From Acutalibacter sp. 1XD8-33 (GTDB lineage Bacteria > Bacillota > Clostridia > Oscillospirales > Acutalibacteraceae): a stretch of 64,000 nucleotides of DNA. The notes under the pieces were generated by a model. That model had not been told where the DNA came from. It was given only the letters and a program-made list of their open reading frames with translations, and made no database searches. The DNA is taken from assembly GCF_003612555.1 (NCBI RefSeq), contig NZ_RAZF01000013.1:41247-105246 (forward strand), given 5' to 3'. The position numbers were made by a program, and so were the translations under genes. This document shows, one piece after another, positions 33,683 through 42,258 of the stretch (position 1 is the first letter of the stretch; each line of letters starts with the position of its first letter).

Positions 33683-34009
33683 ATGGAAGGATTCATCACG
33701 CCGGAGGGGCACAGGAATTTTCTGGCAAAAAAGCTCTTTGACCATATGGGCGCCATCCAGTGGGGCGCTCTGGCCTATATTGAGAAGGACGGCGGCGGAC
33801 CGGAGGGAAACCACACCCACCCGGAGGACCATATCTTTATTGTAGCCGAGGGACAGGTGGAGGTCCTGCTGGGGGAGCGGTCCCATACCGTGAAGAAGGA
33901 CGAGATGTTTTATGTGGACGGAATGACACCCCACTCCATCTGGAACCGGGAGGAGGAGACGGCCAAAGTGGTCAAAATCTCGGTGAAGCAGGAGGAGCCG
34001 GGCCGGTAA
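33683..34009 (+). CDS. single-domain cupin protein
   Basis: 108 residues forming one small beta barrel. Metal-binding positions are visible in GNHTHPEDHIF and in the second motif GMTPHSIWN. Cupins of this size may be sensors, isomerases or metal-storing proteins, so no reaction is proposed. It begins 22 bases after thiI behind GTAAGGAGG, so it may be in the same message. Confidence 0.8.
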   Translation: MEGFITPEGHRNFLAKKLFDHMGAIQWGALAYIEKDGGGPEGNHTHPEDHIFIVAEGQVEVLLGERSHTVKKDEMFYVDGMTPHSIWNREEETAKVVKISVKQEEPGR

Positions 34010-34176
34010 GCCGGAATTCCGGCTGTCTACGCGGCGTAGAATCCGCAAAAATCCACCATATTCTACGCTCCGTGTGTGGAAAAACCTCCGGCCAGGGGGT
34101 ACAATGCAGACAGCACAGGGGAAAAGAGCCCGGCCCTTTTCCCTGTGCCTGTGAGAATGGCGGAAAGGAGGGAGCC

Positions 34177-34788
34177 ATGGATCAGATCAAGACCGGCCGG
34201 TTCATCGCGGAGGAGCGCAAGCGAAAGGGCTTTACCCAGCGGCGGCTGGCGGAGGCCCTGGGGATCAGTGACAAGACGGTGTCCAAGTGGGAGTGCGGCA
34301 ACGGCTTCCCGGACGTCTCCCTGTTGCTGCCCCTGTGCGGCCAGCTGGACGTCTCCGTCAACGAGCTCCTGGCCGGAGAACGGGTTTCCACAGAAAACTA
34401 TCGAAAGAAAGCGGAGGAAAATATGGTGGATTTAATCAGAGAGGCCCAAGAGAGCAAAAAGAAGATCATTCTGTCCGCGCTGGTGGCAGTGATGATGTTG
34501 CTGGCGGCCATTCCCCTGATTGTCATCTCAGGAATGTTGGAGATGGCGGTCTGGCTGCGGGTGGTGCTTGTTGGCGTTGGCGCGGTGGAGATTGTTCTGG
34601 GCATTGCCGTTGCCTGCGTGCTGGACCATGATGCCGGGGCCTTTGAGTGCCCGGTGTGCGGCGAGCGCTTTGTGCCTGGTATGTGGGACTATGTGATGGG
34701 CGCCCACACCATTACGAAGCGTCGGCTGCGCTGCCCCCAGTGCGGTGCGAAAAAGTACTGCAAAAAGGTGATGACCAAAACCAAGTAA
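34177..34788 (+). CDS. XRE-type regulator with membrane helices and zinc ribbon
   Basis: 203 residues. The first 60 are a helix-turn-helix (KRKGFTQRRLAEALGISDKTVSKWECGNGFPD) followed by the common VNELLAGE extension. Two membrane helices (about 90-112 and 122-146) follow, then a C-terminal zinc ribbon with CPVCGERF and CPQCGAKKYC. This membrane-tethered arrangement suggests a regulator that senses a signal at the membrane. The start follows AAAGGAGGGAGCC, and TACAAT at 34100 with TGGAAA 17 bases upstream is a possible promoter. Its target is unknown. Confidence 0.85.
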   Translation: MDQIKTGRFIAEERKRKGFTQRRLAEALGISDKTVSKWECGNGFPDVSLLLPLCGQLDVSVNELLAGERVSTENYRKKAEENMVDLIREAQESKKKIILSALVAVMMLLAAIPLIVISGMLEMAVWLRVVLVGVGAVEIVLGIAVACVLDHDAGAFECPVCGERFVPGMWDYVMGAHTITKRRLRCPQCGAKKYCKKVMTKTK

Positions 34789-34872
34789 TCCGGAGAAAAC
34801 GGAAGAAAACAGAGCGGCAGCCGCATGGGGGGACTCTCTGTGCGGCCTTGCCGTGCTTTGCAGGAGGTATTT

Positions 34873-35742
34873 ATGAAAGAGATCACAACCAGACAGTTCA
34901 GCATTTTGCGGGACCACATGGCCGTCTACCGGTTCATGGTGGAGATCTACGAGAGGGACTGGCGCAACGGCGTGGCCGCGCCCTTCTGGGAATACGCCGT
35001 GGCGTCCGACTGGATGGACAAGTCCTATTTGCACCGGTGCCGCATGTGGCTGGACGGGGAGACAATCGTGGGGTTCTGCTTCTATGAGGCCCCGGCCACG
35101 GACGTGTATTTCAGCCTGCGCCCCGGCTACGAGGACCTTGCCCCCGAGATGGTGGAGTATGGGGGGACGCATATGCCCCAGGGGGACGGAGCCCGGCGGC
35201 TGGTCATTTTTGCGGGGCAGGCGGCGGTGCTGGAGGCGGCGAAAGCGGCCGGCTACACCCAGTGCGGCGGCTACGAGAGCTACGTCTGCGACTTGGGGAG
35301 CCCCCTTTGCTACCCCCTGCCGGAGGGCTTCCGGTTCACGGAGCCGGGCGGGGTGGACGTGGCCAAGGCGGTGGAGTGCTGCTGGAAAGGCTTCGACCAC
35401 GAGGCCGAGGAGGGCCCCTGGAACGGGGAATTCGAGCACGGCCACGCTCTGATGAACGCCCCCCACGCCACCCCGGAGCACCATATCGCCGTGATGAACG
35501 AGGCCGGGGACTACGTGTGCTACGGAGGCATGTGGTGGACGCCGGAAAATCAGCTGGCCTATCTGGAGCCCCTGTGCACCGTACCGGAGTACCGGCATAG
35601 GGGGCTGGCTGCGGCGGCGCTTTCGGAGCTCTGCCGGCGGATGAAGCCCCTGGGGGCCACCCACATGACCGGCGGGGGGAACCCCTTCTACAAAAAAATC
35701 GGCTACGGGCCGGGGATCCCCTGGACCTACTGGAAGAAGTGA
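34873..35742 (+). CDS. GNAT family N-acetyltransferase
   Basis: A 289-residue protein. Residues about 175-289 form a GNAT domain with the acetyl-CoA motif VPEYRHRGLAAAALSEL and the ending NPFYKKIGY. The first half is a more diverged domain probably of the same fold. The acceptor is unknown. AGGAGG lies seven bases before the ATG. Its stop overlaps the following hydrolase gene's possible GTG, so they are translationally coupled. Confidence 0.85.
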   Translation: MKEITTRQFSILRDHMAVYRFMVEIYERDWRNGVAAPFWEYAVASDWMDKSYLHRCRMWLDGETIVGFCFYEAPATDVYFSLRPGYEDLAPEMVEYGGTHMPQGDGARRLVIFAGQAAVLEAAKAAGYTQCGGYESYVCDLGSPLCYPLPEGFRFTEPGGVDVAKAVECCWKGFDHEAEEGPWNGEFEHGHALMNAPHATPEHHIAVMNEAGDYVCYGGMWWTPENQLAYLEPLCTVPEYRHRGLAAAALSELCRRMKPLGATHMTGGGNPFYKKIGYGPGIPWTYWKK

Positions 35743-35747
35743 CGCCC

Positions 35748-36452
35748 ATGGACATCCGGCTATACTATCAAGAGAGGGGGGCGGGGGAGCCGATGGTCCT
35801 CCTCCACGGAAACGGCGAGGACGGCGGGTACTTCCGGCATCAGATAGAATACTTTTCCCGGCGGTACCGGGTGATCGCCGTGGACACCCGGGGGCACGGG
35901 AAGTCTCCCCGGGGGATCGCGCCCTTTACCATGGGCCAGTTTGCGGCGGACCTGAAGGGGCTTTTGGACGAACTGGGCATCGAGGCCCCCATCCTCCTGG
36001 GCTTTTCCGACGGGGCGAACATCGCCATGAAATTCGCCCTCCGGTATCCGGGGCGGCTGAAAGCCCTCATTCTCAACGGCGGCAACCTGAACCCCGGCGG
36101 GATCAAGAGGCATGTGCAGATCCCCATCGAGCTGGGCTACCGGATCGCCCGTCGCTTCGGGGGCAAATCCCCGGAAGCCCGGCGCAATGGGGAGATTCTG
36201 GGCCTGATGGTCCACGAGCCCAATATCAGCCCCCAGGCGCTGGGGGCCGTCCGGGTCCCCACAATAGTTATTGCCGGAACCCGGGACATGGTGAAGCGGG
36301 CTCACACCGAGGAGATCGCGGGGAGCATCCCTGGCGCGAAGCTGGCGATCCTTCCGGGGGACCATTTCATCGCCGGAAAGCGGCCGGAGGCCTTCAACCG
36401 CGCGGTGGAGGAGTTCCTGGAAAAAATCCAGAACATGACGGCGGACGAGTGA
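35748..36452 (+). CDS. alpha/beta hydrolase
   Basis: A 234-residue alpha/beta hydrolase. The oxyanion-hole segment is LLHGNGEDGGYF, the nucleophile elbow GFSDGAN (Ser near residue 89), the acid Asp in AGTRDMVKRAHTEE and the His in PGDHFIAGK. The substrate is unknown. It follows the GNAT gene with only five bases between stop and ATG (or overlaps it from a GTG at 35739). Confidence 0.88.
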   Translation: MDIRLYYQERGAGEPMVLLHGNGEDGGYFRHQIEYFSRRYRVIAVDTRGHGKSPRGIAPFTMGQFAADLKGLLDELGIEAPILLGFSDGANIAMKFALRYPGRLKALILNGGNLNPGGIKRHVQIPIELGYRIARRFGGKSPEARRNGEILGLMVHEPNISPQALGAVRVPTIVIAGTRDMVKRAHTEEIAGSIPGAKLAILPGDHFIAGKRPEAFNRAVEEFLEKIQNMTADE

Positions 36453-36466
36453 AAGGAGAAAAAAGG

Positions 36467-37222
36467 ATGTTGAAAAAAGCAAAGAAACCTCTTCTGTTCG
36501 TGCTGGGGCTTCTCCCCTTCGCGGTCATAGGAGGCTTCTTTACAAGCATATATGCCTGGGAGGGGTATACCCCAGAGGCAAAAGCGGAGATTCTGGGGCA
36601 GATTGCAAGCCCCCAGACGCTGTATCTCATGGGAACCGTGCAGACGGTGTTATACGCAGCCGTTTTCGGCTTTTTCGGCTATCTTCTTTCAGATAAGATC
36701 GGTCTGATGAGGCCGATCCGGTTTGAAAAGAGAGCCGTAATTCTCACGGCGGCACTCACATTGGTTCTGGGCGTGCTGCTGAGCTCGGACAGCTGGATAT
36801 TCGGGAAACTGATTCCGCAGATTGGGGAGCTCTATGGAAACAAGCCGTCCGTCAGCACCTGGATTGCCTCCATTACGTACGGCGGCGTGATCGAAGAGGT
36901 CATGATGCGGCTCTTTGTGATGTCCTTGACCGCCTTTGCCCTGTGGAAGCTGTTCTTCCGGAAAAAGGAGGAAGTTCCCACAGGCGTATTGATTTCTGCC
37001 AATGTGCTGTCGGCGCTTCTGTTCGCGGCGGGGCATCTCCCCTCCACCATCACAATGTTTGGGGCAATTACGCCGCTTTTGCTGTTCCGGTGCTTTTTAT
37101 TGAACAGCGTTGGCGGGCTCTGCTTCGGGCATCTCTATCGGAAGTATGGAATTCAATACGCCATGCTGTCCCATATGGGGGCGCATATTGTCTGGAAGCT
37201 GATCTGGGCTCTGTTCATTTAG
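36467..37222 (+). CDS. CPBP-family intramembrane metalloprotease
   Basis: A 251-residue membrane protein with about seven helices. It carries the CPBP/Rce1-type signature: GGVIEEVMMRLFVMS (Glu-Glu and Arg), LFAAGHLPS (His), and the later LSHMGAHIVW segment where a final His/Asn is expected. Members act in CAAX-like processing, bacteriocin self-immunity or regulation. No bacteriocin is evident nearby. The ATG is behind AAAGGAG and starts 14 bases after the hydrolase stop. Confidence 0.85.
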   Translation: MLKKAKKPLLFVLGLLPFAVIGGFFTSIYAWEGYTPEAKAEILGQIASPQTLYLMGTVQTVLYAAVFGFFGYLLSDKIGLMRPIRFEKRAVILTAALTLVLGVLLSSDSWIFGKLIPQIGELYGNKPSVSTWIASITYGGVIEEVMMRLFVMSLTAFALWKLFFRKKEEVPTGVLISANVLSALLFAAGHLPSTITMFGAITPLLLFRCFLLNSVGGLCFGHLYRKYGIQYAMLSHMGAHIVWKLIWALFI

Positions 37223-37300
37223 AGCTTGCTCCCAGGAGCGGGGCCGTGCTGGCTATGGCCGAAAATCCCGTAGACATTTTAGCGAAAGGGAGGGGGTTCT

Positions 37301-37966
37301 GTGACAAAGGCGCTTTTTCTGGACTTCTACGGCACGGTGGTCCACGAGGACGGCGCGGTAATCCGGGAGATCACGGAGATGATCGCGGACGCCGGCAATG
37401 CCGGGAGCGCGGCCGAGATCGGGCGGTTCTGGTGGAGCAGGTTCCAGGAGATGTGCGGGGCCGCCCATGGGGCGCGCTTCGAGACCCAGCGGGCGCTGGA
37501 GCTCAGGTCGCTGGAGGATACCATCCGGCGCTTCGGCTCCGCCGCGGACGCCGGGGAGCTGAGCGGACGCATGTTCGCGCATTGGAGGAGACCGGAAATT
37601 TTTGAGGATACGAAGCCGTTCTTTGAACGCTGCCCGGTCCCCATATACATCCTGTCAAATATAGATTCTCAGGATATCCAGGCGGCGCTGGACTGTCACG
37701 GGCTGACGCCCGCCGGGGTGTTCACCTCTGAGGACGTGCGGGCCTATAAACCCCGGCAGGAGCTATTCCGGCTGGCGCTGGAGAGCACTGGGCTAAAGCC
37801 GGAGGAGGCCGTCCACATCGGGGACTCCCTCTCCAGTGACGTGAAAGGGGCGGCGCAGGCGGGGATACCGGCGCTCTGGCTCAATCGAGCCGGGCGGGAT
37901 GTGCCGGAAGATACGGTGAGCATTCGCACGTTATTGGATGGTATTAAATATCTACAGGAAAGGTGA
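37301..37966 (+). CDS. HAD-superfamily hydrolase
   Basis: A 221-residue HAD-IA protein with motif I FLDFYGTVVHEDG, motif II ILSNIDS, Lys in RAYKPRQELFRLAL and motif IV HIGDSLSSDVKGAAQAGI. It could be a sugar or nucleotide phosphatase. It starts at GTG 37301 after GGGAGGGGG. Its stop overlaps a GTG just before the cinA ATG, so the genes are coupled. Confidence 0.85.
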   Translation: MTKALFLDFYGTVVHEDGAVIREITEMIADAGNAGSAAEIGRFWWSRFQEMCGAAHGARFETQRALELRSLEDTIRRFGSAADAGELSGRMFAHWRRPEIFEDTKPFFERCPVPIYILSNIDSQDIQAALDCHGLTPAGVFTSEDVRAYKPRQELFRLALESTGLKPEEAVHIGDSLSSDVKGAAQAGIPALWLNRAGRDVPEDTVSIRTLLDGIKYLQER

Positions 37967-37971
37967 TTGCG

Positions 37972-39258
37972 ATGAACGCAGAAATTATTTCCGTTGGCAC
38001 CGAGCTGCTTTTGGGCGCGGTGGTCAACTCCGACACGGCCATTGTGGCCAAGGCCCTGTCCGGGCTGGGCATTGACCTGCTGCACACCTGTGTGGTGGGG
38101 GATAACCCCCAGCGTCTAAAAGAGGCGGTGGAGACGGCCATTGGCCGCAGCAACCTGTTGATTATGACAGGAGGCTTAGGCCCCACTGCCGACGACCTGA
38201 CCAAGGAGACCACCGCCGCTGCCGCCGGGAAAAGGCTGTTTTTGCACCAGCCCAGCCTGGAACGGATTCAGAATTACTTTAACGAGAAGCATGTCAGCGA
38301 AAACCAGGCAAAGCAGGCCTGGCTTCCGGAGGGCTGCGCCGTACTCCAAAACGACAACGGTACCGCCCCGGGCTGTGCCTTCCAAGCGGAGAATGGCTGC
38401 ACGATCATCATGCTTCCCGGCCCGCCCAGCGAGCTGGCGCCCATGCTCCACAACTATGCCGTGCCCTATCTGGCAAAGGCCCAGGAGTGCACCATTGTCT
38501 CCCATAACGTTCATATCTATGGCAGGGGAGAGGCTCCGGTTGCCCAGATGATGGATGACCTGATGGACGGCCGGAACCCTACCCTGGCCCCCTACGCCAA
38601 CGAGGGCGAGTGCTACCTGCGGGTGACCGCCAAGGCCGAAACCACGGAGGAGGCGGACCGGCTGTGCCGGCCTCTCATTGATGAGATCAAAAGGCGGCTG
38701 GGAAATTTTGTATACAGCGTGGACGTGGAGAGTCTGGAAGAGCTGGTGGTGATGCTGCTCCGGGAACAGGGCAAGACCCTGGCCACGGCCGAGAGCTGCA
38801 CCGGCGGCCTGCTCAGCAAGCGGATTACGGATGTCTCCGGTTCCTCCGCAGTGTTCCATATGGGTGTGGTCACTTATGCCAACGAGGCGAAGGAGCGGCT
38901 TTTGGGTGTGCCCCCTGAGGTCCTGGAGACCCATGGCGCGGTGAGTCCCGAAACTGCCCGAGCCATGGCAGAGGGGATTGTGCAGGCCAGCGGCAGCAGT
39001 CTGGGCGTAGGGATCACTGGAATTGCCGGGCCGGAGGGGGGCACCCCGGAAAAGCCGGTAGGCCTCATCTATATTGCCCTCAGCGACGGGGAGGAGACAT
39101 GGGTCATGAAGCGGGCACCTATCGGCCGCACCAAGAGCCGGGCCTGGCACCGGCACTGCGCAGCTTCCCAGGCATTGGACATGGTCCGACGGTATCTCAC
39201 AGGCCTGCCGGTGGTGGAGGAGCACGAATATGAGGGAGACAAGACCCGCCGGGGGTGA
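37972..39258 (+). CDS. cinA: CinA-family protein (nicotinamide-nucleotide amidase / ADP-ribose pyrophosphatase type)
   Basis: A full-length 428-residue CinA. The N-terminal MoCF-like domain carries ISVGTELLLG and TGGLGPTADDLT; the C-terminal amidase domain has TAESCTGGLLSKRITDVSGSS with its active Ser/Lys region. The family deamidates NMN to nicotinic acid mononucleotide and hydrolyses ADP-ribose, recycling pyridine nucleotides; nadE nearby would use the product. In other Gram-positives it is in the recA/competence operon, but not here. The ribosome site is GAAAGGTG. Confidence 0.93.
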   Translation: MNAEIISVGTELLLGAVVNSDTAIVAKALSGLGIDLLHTCVVGDNPQRLKEAVETAIGRSNLLIMTGGLGPTADDLTKETTAAAAGKRLFLHQPSLERIQNYFNEKHVSENQAKQAWLPEGCAVLQNDNGTAPGCAFQAENGCTIIMLPGPPSELAPMLHNYAVPYLAKAQECTIVSHNVHIYGRGEAPVAQMMDDLMDGRNPTLAPYANEGECYLRVTAKAETTEEADRLCRPLIDEIKRRLGNFVYSVDVESLEELVVMLLREQGKTLATAESCTGGLLSKRITDVSGSSAVFHMGVVTYANEAKERLLGVPPEVLETHGAVSPETARAMAEGIVQASGSSLGVGITGIAGPEGGTPEKPVGLIYIALSDGEETWVMKRAPIGRTKSRAWHRHCAASQALDMVRRYLTGLPVVEEHEYEGDKTRRG

Positions 39259-39262
39259 GGGC

Positions 39263-40195
39263 ATGGGGAAAGTGGTAGGACGCTTCGCCCCCACTCCCAG
39301 CGGGCGGATGCATCTGGGAAATCTGTTCAGCTGCCTCTTGGCGTGGCTGTCGGCCAGGGCCCAGGGCGGGCGGATCATCCTGCGCATGGAGGATCTAGAC
39401 ACCCAGCGCACGAGCCGGGCCTATGGGGAACAGATTATGCGGGATCTGGAGCTTTTGGGCCTTGACTGGGACGAGGGCCCCTATTGGCAGTCAGAGCGGG
39501 GGGAGTACTACCAGGAACGCCTGAAAGAGCTGCAAAGCCTGGGCGTGGTATACAAATGCTTCTGCAGCAGGGCGGAGCTCCACGGGGCGGCCAACCCGGC
39601 CAACGCCCCCCACGTCGCTGACGGCGATTATATCTATTCCGGAAAGTGCCGGGGCCTGGACGAGGCCAGGATCGCGGAGCTGGAGCGCAGGCGTTCCCCG
39701 GCCCTGCGGCTGGCTGTCTATGGAATGGAGAGTTTTACGGACCGGCACTATGGATATATGGAACAGGATCTGCCCCGGGAGTGCGGGGATTTCATCCTCC
39801 GGCGGTCGGATGGCGTGTTCGCCTACCAGCTGGCCGTGGCGGCGGACGATGGCGCCATGGGGGTGACGGAGGTAGTCCGGGGCCGGGACCTGCTGAGCTC
39901 CACGCCCAGGCAGCTGCAGCTTTACCGGTTATGGGGGATTGACCCGCCGGAATTTGCCCATATCCCCCTGCTGCTGGCCTCTGACGGCCGCCGGCTCTCC
40001 AAGCGGGACGGGGACGTAAGCCTGGATGCCCTGGGGGAGCGCTTTTCCCCGGAGGAGATTACCGGAAGGCTGGCCTGCTTGGCCGGGCAGCTGGACCGCC
40101 CTGAGCCGGTGAGAGCGGGAGAGCTGGTGAAAGGCTTCTCCTGGGAGAAGGTGCCGAAGGAGGACATTCTTCTGCCGGAGGGGTTCCTGGGCTAA
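39263..40195 (+). CDS. gluQ: glutamyl-Q tRNA(Asp) synthetase
   Basis: A 310-residue truncated GluRS paralogue. It has the class I RFAPTPSGRMHLGN (HIGH-like) motif, LRMEDLDTQR, zinc ligands in CFCSRAEL and YSGKCRG, and LLLASDGRRLSKRDG in the KMSKS position. The C-terminal anticodon-binding domain of GluRS is lacking, as in GluQRS, which attaches glutamate to queuosine in tRNA-Asp. Its start overlaps the end of cinA by context (five bases after the stop) and has GGGGGTGAGG. The queuosine pathway should be present in the genome if the call is right. Confidence 0.88.
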   Translation: MGKVVGRFAPTPSGRMHLGNLFSCLLAWLSARAQGGRIILRMEDLDTQRTSRAYGEQIMRDLELLGLDWDEGPYWQSERGEYYQERLKELQSLGVVYKCFCSRAELHGAANPANAPHVADGDYIYSGKCRGLDEARIAELERRRSPALRLAVYGMESFTDRHYGYMEQDLPRECGDFILRRSDGVFAYQLAVAADDGAMGVTEVVRGRDLLSSTPRQLQLYRLWGIDPPEFAHIPLLLASDGRRLSKRDGDVSLDALGERFSPEEITGRLACLAGQLDRPEPVRAGELVKGFSWEKVPKEDILLPEGFLG

Positions 40196-40217
40196 GGTCC
40201 CCGGGAGGGCGCGGTCC

Positions 40218-41423
40218 TCAGCTGAAAACCCGCTGTTCGTTCTGAACCCGGAGAAAGGCGGCAAGGACCAGCCCGGTCAAACAGAGCCCTGCCATACAGA
40301 GGTACATCGCCTGTATACCAAAGGCCTCCGCTGTCCAGCCGCCTAGATTCTGCAGGAGGATTCCAGCCAGATTGTTCACGGAGGCCACCACGGACAGGCC
40401 CGTGGTGGTGAGCTCCTTGGGCGCCAGAGCCCGGACCATCTTCAGAGAGAGCATCATGTATAGGGAGGAGGCCACGGCTTTTACCAGTACCATCACGCCT
40501 ACCACGGTCCAGGGAGAAGAGGCCAACCCATAGGCCAGGTATTGCCCGACCGCCAGCAGAAAGCAGATGGCGGCGAGGAGCCTGCCCGATAGCCTGTCCA
40601 TGAATTTATGGGAGAAGAGGATCAGGGGAATCTCCGTCAGGGTGCTGAGAAAGAGAACCGTGCCCACAGAAACGGCGGGAATTCCCAGGCTTCCCAAAAG
40701 CACAGGGGAATAGTTGATGTTCACGCCGGAGCAGCCGGCAAAGAGGAAGGCCGCCAGGAGAAACAGCAGGAACGGGGGATTCCCCAGAAGGGATCCCAGC
40801 AAGAGCCTGCCTCCGGCCTTCTTTTTTATGGGGAGGCCCCTTTCCTGGGCAGGGGCCCCGGCCATGGCGGGCTGAATCACAACGCCCCAAAGCCCCAAAA
40901 GGCAGAGGCCGCAAGCCCCGGCCACCAATAGAAAAAGGGCGCCGGGGGGGAGCCATTCCAAAACCAGGCCCGCCCCCTGGGCCCCGGCGGCATAACCCAA
41001 AGTCCCCCACACCCGCAGCACGCCATAGCGATACTTGCCGCTGCCGGCCACCCGCTCGCACACGGGAGTAATGCTGTTGATAAACGCCATGGTGACGCCG
41101 TTCAGGAGAAACAGGGTCCAGAGCCCCCGGCAGGCGGAAAAAACCAGACCCAAACCTCCTACGCTCACCAGCAGCGCCGCGGGGACGGCCTTGGGGTTCC
41201 GGGCCCTGTCATTGAGATAGCCTGTTACAGGGGCAATGAAAAAGGAGAAGATCCCGGCAGCGGAAAGAATCAGGGACATCTCCCGGTCTGTCATGCCAAT
41301 GCCGGAAAGATACACGGAGAGCACGGAGCTATAGGAGGCAAAGGCCAGATAATAGCCGGTATAGAGAAAGATATAGCTTATATAGCTGTCCCTGTATCGG
41401 GAGAGTATGGAACCGGCTCTCAT
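40218..41423 (-). CDS. MFS transporter
   Basis: A 401-residue protein with twelve predicted membrane helices, of the MFS_1-like/nucleoside-proton-symporter-like group (TGYLNDRARNPKAVPAALL between helices two and three). The solute is unknown. The start is at 41423 because its ATG overlaps the stop of the upstream membrane protein (ATGA), showing translational coupling; the longer upstream reading frame is discarded. It is convergent with gluQ. Confidence 0.85.
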   Translation of the reverse strand: MRAGSILSRYRDSYISYIFLYTGYYLAFASYSSVLSVYLSGIGMTDREMSLILSAAGIFSFFIAPVTGYLNDRARNPKAVPAALLVSVGGLGLVFSACRGLWTLFLLNGVTMAFINSITPVCERVAGSGKYRYGVLRVWGTLGYAAGAQGAGLVLEWLPPGALFLLVAGACGLCLLGLWGVVIQPAMAGAPAQERGLPIKKKAGGRLLLGSLLGNPPFLLFLLAAFLFAGCSGVNINYSPVLLGSLGIPAVSVGTVLFLSTLTEIPLILFSHKFMDRLSGRLLAAICFLLAVGQYLAYGLASSPWTVVGVMVLVKAVASSLYMMLSLKMVRALAPKELTTTGLSVVASVNNLAGILLQNLGGWTAEAFGIQAMYLCMAGLCLTGLVLAAFLRVQNEQRVFS

Positions 41424-41758
41424 ACCCAGGCCATGGCGCATGCCAGGGCCAGCACAAGGCCCAGGCGGATCAGGTGATGGGACAGGTGGAGGTTTCCCGC
41501 CCGCTTTCCGTTGCACAGGGCGGCAGTGCAGACGATGGTCCCGCCCAAGAGCATCAAAAGCCAGTCCAGGCCGCCGCCCACCAGGCAGTCGATTCCGGCG
41601 GCCAGCACCCCCAGAGAGCCTCCCAGCATCAGCAGGGCAGGGGCGGAACCGGTCTTTTTGTATAGCTGGCTTCCGGCGGCGATCCCGTGCAGAAGGGCAA
41701 AAAGCCACGCCAGAACGCACACCGCCAGAGTGAAAATCACATGAAATTGATGGTCCAT
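41420..41758 (-). CDS. small four-helix membrane protein
   Basis: 112 residues, four predicted membrane helices, with His residues near the first and third helices (DHQFHVIF, NLHLSHHLIR). I do not recognise the family. It is upstream of, and overlaps by four bases, the MFS transporter, so the two probably work together. The ribosome site is AAGGAGAGAATCCT. Confidence 0.75.
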   Translation of the reverse strand: MDHQFHVIFTLAVCVLAWLFALLHGIAAGSQLYKKTGSAPALLMLGGSLGVLAAGIDCLVGGGLDWLLMLLGGTIVCTAALCNGKRAGNLHLSHHLIRLGLVLALACAMAWV

Positions 41759-41825
41759 AGGATTCTCTCCTTATGTAAAATGATTTGTAGAGTGATACGG
41801 AGTTTATAGAGTAATACGGAGTGGC

Positions 41826-42225
41826 CTCCGGCACACCGCGCCAAGCGAGGCGAAATGATCTGGCAGGGTTTCGCGGTAGTTTCAGAAAGATGAACACTCG
41901 CGCGGCTCGGTTTATCTTTCTGTTTTGCTTCGTAAAACTCTGCCAAGCTGGGTGCGGATGCTCTCAACTGGCCAGGGGCCTGTCTCACCTGCCGGTTCGG
42001 TCGGGTCAGAGCAAGAGTTCATGCCTGCATGAACTCTTCGCCACTGGCGATTTTCTCCGCCGCTTGACCGCGCAATGTGGTTAACTTTAGCATTCAAAGC
42101 TAACCAGGGTAAAAGTTTCGTAGACTTCGTTTTACGAAGTCTTACCTTTCTCAAAGGTTGCGGGGGACGGGAGCAGAGTTTGTAAGACGAAGTCTAACCA
42201 ACTCTCAGTCGCCGGAGGCCTTCCA
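41826..42225. repeat. mosaic hairpin repeat with nested hairpin
   Basis: Right part: CAGGGTAAAAGTTTCG is followed by an extra perfect hairpin AGACTTCG-TTTTA-CGAAGTCT (42122-42142) and then the usual ACCTTT...AAAGGT stem. Another AGACGAAGTCT occurs at 42184-42194. Left part holds reversed versions of other modules (GTCTCACCTGCCGGTTCGGTC at 41981, TTCGCCACTGGCGA at 42039). The sequence near 41880-41950 shows nothing recognisable. Confidence 0.65.
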
Positions 42226-42258
42226 ATACTCAAAAAAGCGCTTCCAAAAGTCTTGTTT

